A stretch of DNA of 64,000 nt from CAWEYO01 sp963813315 (GCA_963813315.1 CAWEYO010000019.1:93601-157600); one strand, 5' to 3'; shown: positions 8,720 to 17,968, counted from the first letter of the stretch. Notes: generated by a model from the sequence alone, not told the origin. Numbers and translations: made by a program.

Positions 8720-9601
8720 CTACCCCTTCACCGCACCGGCCATCAGGCCCCGTACGAAATAGCGCCCCGACACGATGTACACGATCAGCGTCGGCAGCGC
8801 CGCGAGAATCGCACCCGCGAAATGCACATTGTATTCCTTCACGCCGCTCGATGAGGCGACAAGATTGTTGAGCGCGACCGTCATCGGCAGCGAGTCGAAA
8901 TCGCCGAATGAGACACCGAACAGAAAATCGTTCCAGATGTTGGTGAATTGCCAGATGACCGTGACGACGATGATCGGGCCGGAGGACGGCAGCAGGATCC
9001 GCCGGAATATCTGGAAGAAGCTGGCGCCGTCGATCTGCGCCGCCTTGACGAGTTCGGTCGGGAAGGCGGCATAGTAGTTGCGAAAAAACAGCGTGGTGAA
9101 GCCCAGGCCATAGACGACATGGACCAGCACGAGCCCCGTCCTTGTTCCCGCAATGCCAAGCAGGCCCAGGATGCGCGCGGCGGGTATAAGCGCGATCTGG
9201 AACGGAATGAAGCAGGCGAGCAGCATAAGGCCAAAGACGAGATTGTCGCCGCGAAAGCGCCATTTTGTCAGCACGAACCCATTGAGCGCGCCGAGCATTG
9301 TCGAGATGGCCACGGCCGGCACGACCATGAGGATCGAGTTCAGGAAATATGGCTTCAGGCCGGTAGCCTGGACGCCCACCTGTGCGGTCGACCAAGCTGT
9401 CGTCCACGGCGCGAGGGTAAGCGCCCGCGGCAACGCCAGCATGTTGCCCTGACGGATCTCGTCGAGCGGCTTCACCGAATTGACGACCATCACGTAGAAC
9501 GGCAGCAGATAGTACACGGCAAACAGCATGAGCAGGGCGTAGATGAGCGCCCGAGCGAGCTTGTTGGTCCGGACTGCGTTTTCGGGCGAGGCCTTGGTCA
9601 C
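8720..9601 (-). CDS. Carbohydrate ABC transporter permease, MalG type
   Basis: A 293-residue inner-membrane permease with six membrane segments. The CUT1 EAA loop reads EFPTELVKAAQIDGAS-like (seen as AAFPTELVKAAQIDGASF). The start overlaps the preceding permease stop by four bases (ATGA), so the two permeases are translationally coupled. Confidence 0.95.
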   Translation of the reverse strand: MTKASPENAVRTNKLARALIYALLMLFAVYYLLPFYVMVVNSVKPLDEIRQGNMLALPRALTLAPWTTAWSTAQVGVQATGLKPYFLNSILMVVPAVAISTMLGALNGFVLTKWRFRGDNLVFGLMLLACFIPFQIALIPAARILGLLGIAGTRTGLVLVHVVYGLGFTTLFFRNYYAAFPTELVKAAQIDGASFFQIFRRILLPSSGPIIVVTVIWQFTNIWNDFLFGVSFGDFDSLPMTVALNNLVASSSGVKEYNVHFAGAILAALPTLIVYIVSGRYFVRGLMAGAVKG

Positions 9602-10479
9602 TGGCGCGGCCCTCCCCTCAGTTCGGAATAAAGATACGGGATGATGATCGAAAAGATCATGATCAGCATGATGATGGCTGAGGAAGCGCCTATCCCCATC
9701 GAATTGCGCGTGAACGTATAGGAGTACATGAAGGTCGCGGGCAGCTCGGTCGCCTGCCCCGGCCCGCCGCCGGTCAGCGCGACGACGAGGTCATATGACT
9801 TGATCGCGAGATGGGCGAGCACGACGAAGGCGGAAAGAAAGACCGGGCGCATCAGCGGAATGATAATGCGGCGGTAGATCGTCGTTGTCGAAGCGCCGTC
9901 GATCTGGGCGGCCTTAATGATCTCGTTGTCGACACCGCGCAGACCGGCCAGAAACATTGCCATCACGAAACCGGACGACTGCCAGACGGCGGCGATGACG
10001 ACGCAATAGATCGCCATCCGGCCATCCTTGATCCAGGTGAACGAGAAACTCTCCCAGCCCCAGTGATGCATGACGCTTTCGAGACCGATGCCAGGGTCGA
10101 GAAACCACTTCCACGCGGTCCCGGTAACGATGAAGGAAAGCGCCATCGGGTAAAGATAGATGGGCCTCAGCAAACCCTCGGCGCGAATCTTCTGGTCGAG
10201 CAGGATGGCAAGAAACAGGCCCAGCACCGAGCAGATGACGATGTATAGGGAGCCGAAAATGCCGAGATTGGTTATCGCACGCCACCAATGCGGCAGTCTC
10301 CAGAGCCTCGCGTAGTTGTCGAGCCCGACGAAGCCGTAGGACGGCAACATCTTGGAATCGGTGAGCGACAGGTAGCCGGTATAGAGAATGAAGGCATAAA
10401 CGAAGATGAGGATTGCCGCGAAGCTGGGCGCGAGCACGAGCTTCGGCACGACATTCTGCAGTCTGTTTCGCGTCAGCAT
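9598..10479 (-). CDS. Carbohydrate ABC transporter permease, MalF type
   Basis: A 293-residue permease starting MLTRNRLQN at 10479. The open frame extends upstream to 10998, but that part lies inside the binding-protein gene in another frame and has no family character. Six membrane segments and the EAA loop ending KAAQIDGASTTTIYR are visible. It forms a heterodimer with the next permease. Confidence 0.94.
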   Translation of the reverse strand: MLTRNRLQNVVPKLVLAPSFAAILIFVYAFILYTGYLSLTDSKMLPSYGFVGLDNYARLWRLPHWWRAITNLGIFGSLYIVICSVLGLFLAILLDQKIRAEGLLRPIYLYPMALSFIVTGTAWKWFLDPGIGLESVMHHWGWESFSFTWIKDGRMAIYCVVIAAVWQSSGFVMAMFLAGLRGVDNEIIKAAQIDGASTTTIYRRIIIPLMRPVFLSAFVVLAHLAIKSYDLVVALTGGGPGQATELPATFMYSYTFTRNSMGIGASSAIIMLIMIFSIIIPYLYSELRGGPRQ

Positions 10480-10598
10480 AGGTTCGCTCCGCAAGCGTCG
10501 CGTGTGCGGCAAAAGGAGCGGGGACGTCCGATCGCAACGTCGGAACATCCCCGCAGATTCAGGCGAGCGCAAAATTTGCGCCCGCCGGGAGGAACGGT

Positions 10599-11852
10599 CT
10601 ACTTGGCGCCCTCGACAGCGGCTGCAAGTTGCGCAGGCGCTTCGTCGGTCGAAATTTCGCCGTTGAAGTGACGAGTGATCACGTCGTACATGGCGTTCTT
10701 CACTGAAGCCGGCGCCGCGTGGCCATGCGCCATCGAGCCGTACAATGTGCCCTTTTCGTTGGCTTCGGCGAGATCGGCCATGCCTTTCTTGCCGCAATCG
10801 TCGAAGTCGGTATTGGGCACGTCGGTGCGGGCGGGAACCGAACCCTTGACCACGTTGAACGCCGACTGGAACTTCGGGTCCTCGATGGCCGACGCCATCA
10901 TAAGCTGTGCTTTCTGCTTGTCTTCTCCGACCTGGAACATCATGAACTGGTCTGAGTTGAAGGTGACGGAGCCCTGTGTTCCAGGGAATCGCATGCACAC
11001 GAAATCGACGCCCGGCTTCTGACCGGCCTTCAGGAACTCGCCCTTGGCCCAGTCGCCCATGAACTGCAGGCCGCCTTTTCCTTCGATGACCATTGCCGAT
11101 GCTAGGTTCCAGTCACGGCCGGAGAAATTGTCGTCCACGTAGGAGCGCAGCTTCTCCATCCGCGTGAAAGCCTCTTTCATCTTGTCGCCGCTGAGGGCGG
11201 CCGGATCGAGATCGATCATCGACGCCTTGTAGAAGTCGTTGCCGAGCGAAAGGACGACCGCGTCAAATATCGTTGCATCCTGCCATGGCTGTCCGCCATG
11301 AGCGACGGGCGTGATGCCGTTCGCCTTGAACTTGTCGAGCAGAACGATGAGCTCGTCCCAGTTCTGAGGCTCCTTGCCGCCGGCAGCCTCAAGCGCCTTC
11401 TTGTTGATCCAGACCCAATTGGTCGAGTGGACGTTTACCGGGGCGGCGATCCACTTGCCGTCGTATTTCGAGAAGTTCTGCAGCGCGGTCGGCACCACCT
11501 TGTCCCAACCTTCCTTGGTGGCGACTTCGCCGAGATCGCCCACCACTCCCTGCTTGGCCCAGTCGGTGATGTCGAAGCCCAGCGCCTGAACGGCGGTTGG
11601 CGGATTGCCTGCCGTGACACGGGCGCGCAGCGCGGTCATCGCCTGCTCGCCGCCGCCGCCGGCAACCGGCATGTCGGACCAGGAGACGCCCTTCGACTCG
11701 AGATCCTTTTTGAGCACATCGAGAGCCGCAGCTTCGCCGCCCGATGTCCACCAGTGCAGCACCTCGACATTGTCGGCGGCCTTCGCACTGCCGAGACCGA
11801 GCGCGATGATGGCCGCACTCGTGGCAAGCCTTGTGATCTTGCTGAATGACAT
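10599..11852 (-). CDS. Carbohydrate ABC transporter periplasmic substrate-binding protein
   Basis: A 417-residue binding protein starting MSFSKITRL at 11852, with a strong GGGAGG six bases upstream. A Sec signal peptide of about 27 residues ends at SAKA/ADN. The mature N-terminus VEVLHWWTSGGEAAAL is characteristic of the glucose/mannose-type CUT1 binding proteins (GtsA-like). Together with the lyxose/mannose isomerase gene this suggests glucose, mannose or a related hexose as substrate (inference). First gene of a six-gene operon. Confidence 0.94.
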   Translation of the reverse strand: MSFSKITRLATSAAIIALGLGSAKAADNVEVLHWWTSGGEAAALDVLKKDLESKGVSWSDMPVAGGGGEQAMTALRARVTAGNPPTAVQALGFDITDWAKQGVVGDLGEVATKEGWDKVVPTALQNFSKYDGKWIAAPVNVHSTNWVWINKKALEAAGGKEPQNWDELIVLLDKFKANGITPVAHGGQPWQDATIFDAVVLSLGNDFYKASMIDLDPAALSGDKMKEAFTRMEKLRSYVDDNFSGRDWNLASAMVIEGKGGLQFMGDWAKGEFLKAGQKPGVDFVCMRFPGTQGSVTFNSDQFMMFQVGEDKQKAQLMMASAIEDPKFQSAFNVVKGSVPARTDVPNTDFDDCGKKGMADLAEANEKGTLYGSMAHGHAAPASVKNAMYDVITRHFNGEISTDEAPAQLAAAVEGAK

Positions 11853-11896
11853 GGAATCCTCCCAAATTGCCTGGCCGCTGATCAGCCGAGCTTGAA

Positions 11897-11928
11897 ATTT
11901 GTAACGATACAAATCGCGCCCGTGTCAA
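11897..11928 (-). promoter_or_regulatory. Promoter and palindromic operator of the sugar ABC operon
   Basis: ATTTGTA at 11897-11903 and TACAAAT at 11908-11914 form a perfect 7-bp inverted repeat around ACGA, with a central CpG as in LacI-family operators. On the minus strand a perfect TTGACA (11928-11923) lies just upstream, and the palindrome falls where the spacer and -10 region would be. A regulator bound here would block transcription of the binding-protein operon. Its own regulator gene is not identified; the divergent MarR-type gene is one candidate. Confidence 0.6.
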
Positions 11929-12313
11929 GCCGTTTGCGGCGCGATCCGCCCTTTTAAAGATAACGCATTGAAATTGCACCTTTTGAACGAGTGGCAAACT
12001 CGTTCGCGCAGCTTGCAACTGGCGTGTTTCGATTTGCAACGACCGCGGCTGAATTTTGGCCAATCGGCCTGACCTGGCGCGAAGCTCATCTCTCTCAAAA
12101 CGTTGCCGGCTTCTGAACGTTTTATTGCGGCCCTCGCAACCGTGGCTGGCGCTACCAAAGCATGGATGAAATAACAGTTTTTTGCTATAATGGCCGACAA
12201 AGTTGTGCTGGCCCGCAACCATGAAAACATGATCAGATTTTCGGGCAAGATCATGTGTAAAAACAAGGATTTGGAGTTGTTTCGGTGAAAAGCCGCCTCG
12301 GTCCGGCCGACGA
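11929..12313. other. Divergent intergenic region, no gene seen
   Basis: AT-richer spacer between the sugar operon and the MarR-type gene. A TATAAT at 12186-12191 on the plus strand could be a -10 box for the MarR gene, but no good -35 is placed upstream of it. No open frame with coding character was found. Confidence 0.35.
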
Positions 12314-12877
12314 ATGATCCGGGCTGTCGAGAATCGCTCATCCGCAATGAAGATGGCCGCGAAGACAAGTACGAAGGGCCGCCGAAGCGCATCGAGCAAG
12401 GCGGGAGGCGAAGCGCTGATGCGCGCCGGCCTCGAGGGCGTCGGCAATGTGGTGGGCCACAAGCTTCGTCGTGCCCAACTCCATGTCTTCCAGGAATTTC
12501 TGAAGTCCTTCTCGAAACTGAAGCTTCGTCCGGCAGAGTTTTCCGTGCTTGCCTTGATGGCGCAGAAGCCGGGCCAGAAGCAAAGCGAGATTGCGGAAGC
12601 GCTCGGCATCAAGCGCGCAAACTTCGTCGCCTTGATGGACGGATTGGAAAGACGCGGACTGGCAGAGCGCCGCAGGGCCGATACCGACCGCCGATCCCAT
12701 TCTCTTCATCTCACGCCTGCCGGCAATCGCTTCGTCGCCCGGATGGCAACGGTCTGGCAGGGTCACGAAAACCGGCTGATAGCGCGCCTTGGCGGCCCGG
12801 CAGCCCGCGACCAGCTCATAGAGCTGCTTGATCGCATCCTGGCAGAAGACGGCAGGATCGACCGCCTGCCGCATTGA
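12314..12877 (+). CDS. MarR-family transcriptional regulator
   Basis: Up to 187 residues. A winged helix spans roughly residues 70-150, with QSEIAEALGIKRANFVALMDGL (quoted in part) as the DNA-recognition helices and RRRADTDRRSHSLHLT as the wing, which is the MarR signature. The start is uncertain: ATGs at 12314, 12347 and 12353 lack strong ribosome sites, and the N-terminal 30 residues are basic and low-complexity. It is divergent from the sugar transport operon and might control it or sense an aromatic or phenolic ligand. Confidence 0.85.
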   Translation: MIRAVENRSSAMKMAAKTSTKGRRSASSKAGGEALMRAGLEGVGNVVGHKLRRAQLHVFQEFLKSFSKLKLRPAEFSVLALMAQKPGQKQSEIAEALGIKRANFVALMDGLERRGLAERRRADTDRRSHSLHLTPAGNRFVARMATVWQGHENRLIARLGGPAARDQLIELLDRILAEDGRIDRLPH

Positions 12878-13013
12878 CGAGGGCACTGCCGCCGGCGCCT
12901 GACGGGGTTGCTCCTTTGCGTAGCCGAGAATTTTGCTGGCGCTTCCTCGCAAGACCTGTTTCCTTCCGACGAATCAACGAACACGACGGACTGGAACTGG
13001 AGAGGGCAGGCAA

Positions 13014-13295
13014 ATGAGCATTGAAACGATCGCAGCGAAGATTGGCGAGCGGGTCGCCGGGAGTGGGTTCGACAGGTCGGTAAAATTCAAGCTGGAAGGC
13101 GCCGGCATCATCGTCATCGACGGATCCAACGTATCGACGACAGACAGCGATGCCGATTGCACGATCACCATGACGCTCGATGATTTTGAAGCGCTGGTCT
13201 CCGGCGATCTCAATCCAACCGCCGCTTTCATGCAGGGCAAGATGAAAATCGAGGGCGACATGTCGGTCGCCATGCAGCTCAGCCAAGTGCTCTGA
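13014..13295 (+). CDS. SCP2 sterol-binding domain protein
   Basis: A 93-residue protein consisting of a single SCP2-like lipid-binding domain. The family pattern is visible in DADCTITMTLDDFEALVSG and in the motif LNPTAAFMQGKMKIEGDMS near residues 68-86. The ATG at 13014 is preceded by AGAGGG. Stand-alone bacterial SCP2 proteins are small cytoplasmic proteins of unclear role, often near acyl-CoA metabolism. The upstream in-frame extension to 12933 has no homology-like content. Confidence 0.88.
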   Translation: MSIETIAAKIGERVAGSGFDRSVKFKLEGAGIIVIDGSNVSTTDSDADCTITMTLDDFEALVSGDLNPTAAFMQGKMKIEGDMSVAMQLSQVL

Positions 13296-13382
13296 GACCA
13301 TGAACGCCCGGCTTCATCGCCGGACGCTTCAGGTAGGATGGGTCAGGCTGCGAGCGACAAGCGATCCGGCATGCGCATCTGC

Positions 13383-13474
13383 CTGAAAATCGGAATCGAT
13401 TTTCAGAAAGCACGATGCGGAGATTCAAAAAGATACAGTGTCCTTTGCGCGTCCAAACGGACGCGTTGCGCTGT
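13383..13474. repeat. Palindromic repeat at the 3' end of the acetyltransferase gene
   Basis: CTGAAAATCGGAATCGATTTTCAG-type palindrome at 13383-13406 (12 bases each side), followed at 13435-13474 by ACAGTGTCC...GCGCTGT with an inner GCGTCC/GGACGC hairpin. The second module resembles the block at 38760-38796 (GTCCTTTCGGAC with CAAAGGACGCTGTA). It overlaps the last codons of the GNAT gene. Confidence 0.65.
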
Positions 13475-14020
13475 AACCCTGCGGCCGGTTGCCGTCAGCA
13501 CGCCTTTTGCTCCGGCAAGTGCCCCCTCCATGATTTCCAGCGCAAGAAACCGGTGCCTCTCGTAGGGCCCGGGCATTGCGAGCGCGCCCGTTCTCTCGGC
13601 GGAGAAGCCGAAGCGCGAATAATAGGGCGCGTCGCCCATCAGGAGAATCGCGCTATGACCAAGCCGCGCTGCCTCCACGATCGCATGACGCACCAGCGTC
13701 GAGCCGATGCCGGTCCCTTTCATCGAAGGATCGACGGCGAGCGGGCCGAGAAGGAGCGCCGGGACACCGCCCTCGCCAGCGGTCACATCCCATAGCCGGA
13801 CTGTACCAAGCACGGACCCGGCACTGTCCCGCGCGACAAAGGCAAGGCCTTCCGACGGTTTGCGGCCGCGGCGTAGCTTCTCGGAGGTTTTCCTGCGCCG
13901 CTTCGGCCCCATCGCGCGATCGAGTAGCGCCTCGCGCGCCGCGATATCCGCGGCGGTTTCGGCGCTGATGATGAGGACTCTTTCGATTGACCCGGCGGCG
14001 GCCCACGTTGACGGTTTCAT
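13403..14020 (-). CDS. GNAT-family N-acetyltransferase (YhbS-like)
   Basis: About 205 residues from the ATG at 14020. Acetyl-CoA binding motif A is seen in LAVDPSMKGTGIGSTLVRHA near residues 93-112, followed by GDAPYYSRFGF, both typical of YhbS-like enzymes. No good ribosome site decides the start. The last 20 or so residues are encoded by a palindromic intergenic repeat, so the C-terminus was probably extended by the repeat. It follows the ornithine decarboxylase gene on the same strand; acetylation of a polyamine or related amine is possible but unproven. Confidence 0.83.
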   Translation of the reverse strand: MKPSTWAAAGSIERVLIISAETAADIAAREALLDRAMGPKRRRKTSEKLRRGRKPSEGLAFVARDSAGSVLGTVRLWDVTAGEGGVPALLLGPLAVDPSMKGTGIGSTLVRHAIVEAARLGHSAILLMGDAPYYSRFGFSAERTGALAMPGPYERHRFLALEIMEGALAGAKGVLTATGRRVTAQRVRLDAQRTLYLFESPHRAF

Positions 14021-14106
14021 CAACAACGGACGAAGTTTTCATTTCTACGATCCTTCACAAGCGGAGATCTGTTCCACATGGCGGAGTGATCGACGGGGGG
14101 AGCCCG

Positions 14107-15240
14107 TCAGATCACGTAGGATCGGAGAGGCTCGAAGCCGTTGAAAGCGACCGAGGAATAGGTTGTGGTATAGGCCCCGGTTCCCTCGATCAGCACTTCG
14201 TCGCCGATGGTCAACGAGAGCGGCAGCGGATATGGCGTCTTCTCGTACAGCACATCTGCCGAGTTGCAGGTCGGTCCGGCAAGCACGCAGGGCGCGGTCT
14301 GGTCGCCGTCGCGCTGGGTGACGATCGGATAGCGGATCGCCTCGTCCATCGTCTCGGCGAGACCGCCGAACTTGCCGATGTCGAGGAACACCCATCGCAC
14401 ATTGTCGTTGTCGGCCTTCTTCGAGATCAGCACGACCTCCGACTTGATGACGCCTGCATTGCCGACCATGCCGCGGCCGGGTTCGATGATCGTTTCGGGG
14501 ATGTCGTTGCCGAAATGCTTCCTGAGCGCCGAGAAGATTGCGTTGCCGTAGGCCTGCGCCACCGGGACGTCCTTGAGATAACGGGTCGGGAACCCGCCGC
14601 CCATATTGACCATCTTCAGGACAATCCCCTCCTCGGCGAGCGTGGCGAAGACTTGCTTGGCATCACGAAGCGCGCGATCCCAGGCGGACAGGTCGGTCTG
14701 CTGCGAACCGACGTGGAAGGAAACGCCGTAAGCTTCCACGCCAAGCGACTTCGCGCGGCGCAGCACCTTGACAGCCATCGCCGGCACGCAACCGAACTTG
14801 CGCGAGAGCGGCCACTCGGCGCCCTCTCCATCGGTCAGCACGCGGCAGAAGACGCGCGCTGAGGGAGCTGCGCGCGCGATCTTCTCAACCTCTTCGACGG
14901 AGTCCACCGCAAAGAGGCGGATACCGAGTTCGTAGGCGCGCGCGATATCGCGCTCCTTCTTGATAGTGTTGCCGAAGGAGATGCTGTCTGCCGGCGCACC
15001 GGCAGCCATCGCCATCTCTATTTCGGCCACCGACGCGGTATCGAAGGACGAACCCATCTCCGCAAGGAGGCGCAGGATCTCCGGCGCCGGGTTTGCTTTC
15101 ACGGCGTAGTAAATTCGGGAATCGGGAAGCGCCTTTTCGAAAGCGAGGAAATTGTCGCGCACGACGTCGAGGTCGACGACCAGGCACGGGCCGTTCGGGC
15201 GTCGGGTAGCGAGGAAGTCAAGAATGCGCTGCGTGGCCAT
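14107..15240 (-). CDS. Ornithine/lysine decarboxylase, fold type III PLP enzyme
   Basis: A 377-residue alanine-racemase-fold decarboxylase. The PLP lysine is in YYAVKANP near residues 46-53, the phosphate loop is NMGGGFPTRY, and the C-terminal dimer-contributed active site is GPTCNSADVLYE with Cys and Asp. The start at 15240 has GGAGAG seven bases upstream. It decarboxylates ornithine to putrescine, feeding polyamine synthesis together with homospermidine synthase at 36219-37664. The leader region upstream is unusually long. Confidence 0.92.
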   Translation of the reverse strand: MATQRILDFLATRRPNGPCLVVDLDVVRDNFLAFEKALPDSRIYYAVKANPAPEILRLLAEMGSSFDTASVAEIEMAMAAGAPADSISFGNTIKKERDIARAYELGIRLFAVDSVEEVEKIARAAPSARVFCRVLTDGEGAEWPLSRKFGCVPAMAVKVLRRAKSLGVEAYGVSFHVGSQQTDLSAWDRALRDAKQVFATLAEEGIVLKMVNMGGGFPTRYLKDVPVAQAYGNAIFSALRKHFGNDIPETIIEPGRGMVGNAGVIKSEVVLISKKADNDNVRWVFLDIGKFGGLAETMDEAIRYPIVTQRDGDQTAPCVLAGPTCNSADVLYEKTPYPLPLSLTIGDEVLIEGTGAYTTTYSSVAFNGFEPLRSYVI

Positions 15241-15710
15241 CGGGTCTCTCCATGCGCGTTTGCTTCGCGCGAACAAAGGCTGCGGCACGGCCAATTCCGG
15301 TCGCGGACTCCGCGGTGGACAAAGGCGCGGCGGCAATTCCATGACCCGGGCGGTGGAAGTCCCGTAACCCTTGAAATGCGCGCCACGCGGCGTTGAACCT
15401 TGGCCTGCCCGGCCACGATTCGCTTTGTCTGCCTTGGCTTGGATGGGAGACCCGTCCGCACTGCCGGCAATGAGGGTGTGCCTCTTCAGTAACCCCGATC
15501 TATGGACGATCGGCAGACACCAGAAAGGCCCGCACCGTCGTTGCTTCAAGACGTCCTCGATCATGTGGTTGGCCACTCGATCGACTGGGTTCGTTACTCC
15601 CCAGGTACCGTCCCGATTGCCTCGCCATACGAGGGTTCGGGGGACGCCCACAGGCACGTGCGACTTTGGGCAAGGCCGATATATTATCGACTTCTGTTAC
15701 AATCAATTAA
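15241..15710 (-). promoter_or_regulatory. Long leader of the ornithine decarboxylase gene, candidate speF-type RNA motif
   Basis: About 470 bases lie between the decarboxylase start and a plausible minus-strand promoter (TTGATT near 15708-15703, then a TATATC-like box 17 bases on). A conserved speF leader RNA is known upstream of ornithine decarboxylase genes in alphaproteobacteria. Placement and length fit, but I could not verify its secondary structure by eye. No convincing gene occupies this stretch on either strand. Confidence 0.4.
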
Positions 15711-15781
15711 AATTGGAGCCCGGACTTGAAAAAACGCGGCTGTCGAACAACTGTGCGCGGACCGTATCCTGATCTTGAACG

Positions 15782-16996
15782 ATGACCGGCTGCCGCGATC
15801 CCCTGAACGCCTTCCTGGATTTGCCCGAACTGCCCGTTCCCAATGCGGAATCCGGGCCGCTGGCGGGCCTGACCGTCGCCGTGAAGGATATTTTCGATGT
15901 CGCCGGCTACGTGACCGGTTGCGGTACGCCGGAGAAGTCACGAACCGGCCAGACCGCCCTGAAGACAGCGCCGGCCGTGAAGCTGCTGCTCGATGCCGGC
16001 GCGCGATTCGCGGGCAAGACCCAGACCGACGAACTCGCATTTTCACTGATGGGGCAGAACACGCATTTTCCGCAGCCGGTAAATCCAGCCGCACCCGACC
16101 GCGTAACGGGCGGCTCCTCGTCCGGATCGGCGGCGGCCGTTGCCGGCGGATTGGTCGATATCGCCACCGGTTCCGACACCGGCGGATCGATCCGCGCGCC
16201 GGCCAGTTTCTGCGGCCTGGTCGGCCTGCGCACCACTCATGGCCGCATCTCGCTTGACGGCGCGATGCCGCTCGCGCCAAGCCTCGATACGTTCGGCTGG
16301 TTTGCGAGCGACATCGACACCTATGCGAAGGTCGCGCAGGTATTGCTTGGGGCAGGCAACCGCAAGACGACGCTTGCACGGACGCTGTGCCTCAGTGCTT
16401 TGGACGGGCTGGTGGCCGGCCAGCGGGAAGCCGCAGCTTACGCGGCCAGCCGTATGGAGATCGCGCAGGTGATCGGCGCTTCCGCGGAGGCTTGTCTGCT
16501 CAGCCATGCCATCGACGATCTCTATTGGTGTTTTCGCAGGCTCCAGGCTTACGAGAGCTGGCAATCACACGGCGCATGGATCTCGGAGAAGGACCGCGGC
16601 CTGGGCCCCGGCGTCAAGGAAAGATTTGCTTTCGGCGCGACGATCGAAATTGAAACCGTGGCCGCGGAGACCGAGCGGCGCGACAGGTTCCGGACGGAAC
16701 TTAGCGAGCGCCTTGGCGATGACGGCGTGATTGTCCTGCCGACGGTTCCGGGCGCGGCCCCACTGAAGGCGTCAAGCTTCAAGGACACGCAGGCTTATCG
16801 CGAGCAAGCCTTGCGGCTGCTTTGCCTTTCGGGCCTGTCCGGTTTTCCGCAGATCAGTCTGCCGCTTGGAAGCGTCGAAGACGCTCCGTTCGGAATCTCG
16901 CTGCTCGGTCCGCCTGGCAGCGATCTCGCGCTGATCGATCTCGGGCGCCGCATCCTCGAATCGGCCGGAAGGGCCTCCGCCGCATGGACACGCTGA
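15782..16996 (+). CDS. Amidase signature family protein
   Basis: A 404-residue amidase. The Ser-cisSer-Lys triad is visible: Lys in VAVKDIF near residue 36, and the serines in GGSSSGSAAAVA and DTGGSIRAPA. These enzymes hydrolyse amides to acid and ammonia in the cytoplasm. It is followed with a 13-base overlap by a LysR-type gene, a common arrangement for a dedicated regulator. The specific substrate is unknown. Confidence 0.9.
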   Translation: MTGCRDPLNAFLDLPELPVPNAESGPLAGLTVAVKDIFDVAGYVTGCGTPEKSRTGQTALKTAPAVKLLLDAGARFAGKTQTDELAFSLMGQNTHFPQPVNPAAPDRVTGGSSSGSAAAVAGGLVDIATGSDTGGSIRAPASFCGLVGLRTTHGRISLDGAMPLAPSLDTFGWFASDIDTYAKVAQVLLGAGNRKTTLARTLCLSALDGLVAGQREAAAYAASRMEIAQVIGASAEACLLSHAIDDLYWCFRRLQAYESWQSHGAWISEKDRGLGPGVKERFAFGATIEIETVAAETERRDRFRTELSERLGDDGVIVLPTVPGAAPLKASSFKDTQAYREQALRLLCLSGLSGFPQISLPLGSVEDAPFGISLLGPPGSDLALIDLGRRILESAGRASAAWTR

Positions 16997-17877
16997 CGCG
17001 CATGCGCGCCTTCATCGATGTCGTGGAGGCGGAGGGATTTTCGGCGGCCGCGAGGAAAATCGGCCGCTCCAAGGCGCTGCTTTCCAAATATGTCCGGGAA
17101 CTGGAAGACGAGGTCGGCGCACTGCTGCTCAATCGCACCACCCGGCAATTCTCGCTGACGGAAGCCGGCCACACCTACTACAGGCGCGCGTCAGAGATCG
17201 TTCGCGAGATCGAGAGCTTGCGGGAAACCGTGCGCGAATCCGCGGGCGAAGTGCGAGGCCGGATAAAGCTTTCCGCGCCGCGAAGCTTCGCTGATGCCCC
17301 GATCGGCCAGTCGTTGATCGACTTCGCCAAGGGGCATCCCGACATAACGCTCGAAATCCATCTCGACGACCGCTTTGTCGACCTTGTCGAAGAGGGTTTC
17401 GACGTTGCCATACGCATTTCGCGGCTGGAGAGTTCCTCGTTGATCGCGCGCCGGCTGGCCCCTTTTTCGGCATCGCTTTGCGCTTCGCCCGAACTTATAT
17501 CGCAGCGGGGTATGCCTCGGCGGCCTCAAGACCTGGCCCAACTGCCATGCATTGTCGATACAAACAGCCGCTACCTTTCGAATTGGCCGTTGTTGGGCGA
17601 TAGCAGCGAGCCAATCAGCGTTACCGTCTCCGGCCCGATCGAGGTCAACAGCCCCATGGCTGCCCGCGCGGCCGCGCTTTCAGGCCTTGGATTTGTCATG
17701 CTTCCCGATTTCATCGCCGCGCCCGATATAGCGGCCGGCCGGCTGATTGCCGTGCTTGCCGGCCGAGTGCCGAGCAGCGGCGGCATATTCGCGGTCTATC
17801 CCCACCGACGCTACCTGCCGGCAAAGGTGCGTGTCCTGGTCGATTTCCTCGTCCAGTGGTTCAAAATGCGCGAATAG
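16984..17877 (+). CDS. LysR-family transcriptional regulator
   Basis: A 297-residue regulator starting MDTLTRMRAFIDVVEAEGF, with the N-terminal helix-turn-helix (FSAAARKIGRSKALLSKYV) and a C-terminal periplasmic-binding-like ligand domain. The start at 16984 matches LysR N-termini; the in-frame extension upstream lies inside the amidase. It overlaps the amidase 3' end, so the two are co-transcribed; unlike most LysR genes it is not divergent from its neighbour. Confidence 0.92.
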   Translation: MDTLTRMRAFIDVVEAEGFSAAARKIGRSKALLSKYVRELEDEVGALLLNRTTRQFSLTEAGHTYYRRASEIVREIESLRETVRESAGEVRGRIKLSAPRSFADAPIGQSLIDFAKGHPDITLEIHLDDRFVDLVEEGFDVAIRISRLESSSLIARRLAPFSASLCASPELISQRGMPRRPQDLAQLPCIVDTNSRYLSNWPLLGDSSEPISVTVSGPIEVNSPMAARAAALSGLGFVMLPDFIAAPDIAAGRLIAVLAGRVPSSGGIFAVYPHRRYLPAKVRVLVDFLVQWFKMRE

Positions 17878-17968
17878 ATTGCGCGGCCGTTGACGAAAAG
17901 CGTCCCAATTTCGCCCGCTTTCTGGTAACTGTCGGCTGTTCCAACCACCACACGATGGCAATTCCGGA

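Noticed and set aside
8046..9407. 453-codon minus-strand frame across the ATPase and permease genes
   Set aside because: Out-of-frame shadow, Arg-rich; both underlying genes are intact in their own frames.
15500..15706. 68-codon minus-strand frame in the decarboxylase leader as a gene
   Set aside because: No ribosome site or conserved content seen; kept only as a possible leader peptide in the findings.
17878..17968. Cobalamin or metal riboswitch before the DUF1007/NicO pair
   Set aside because: Only 91 bases are available and no cobalamin-box-like sequence is visible.
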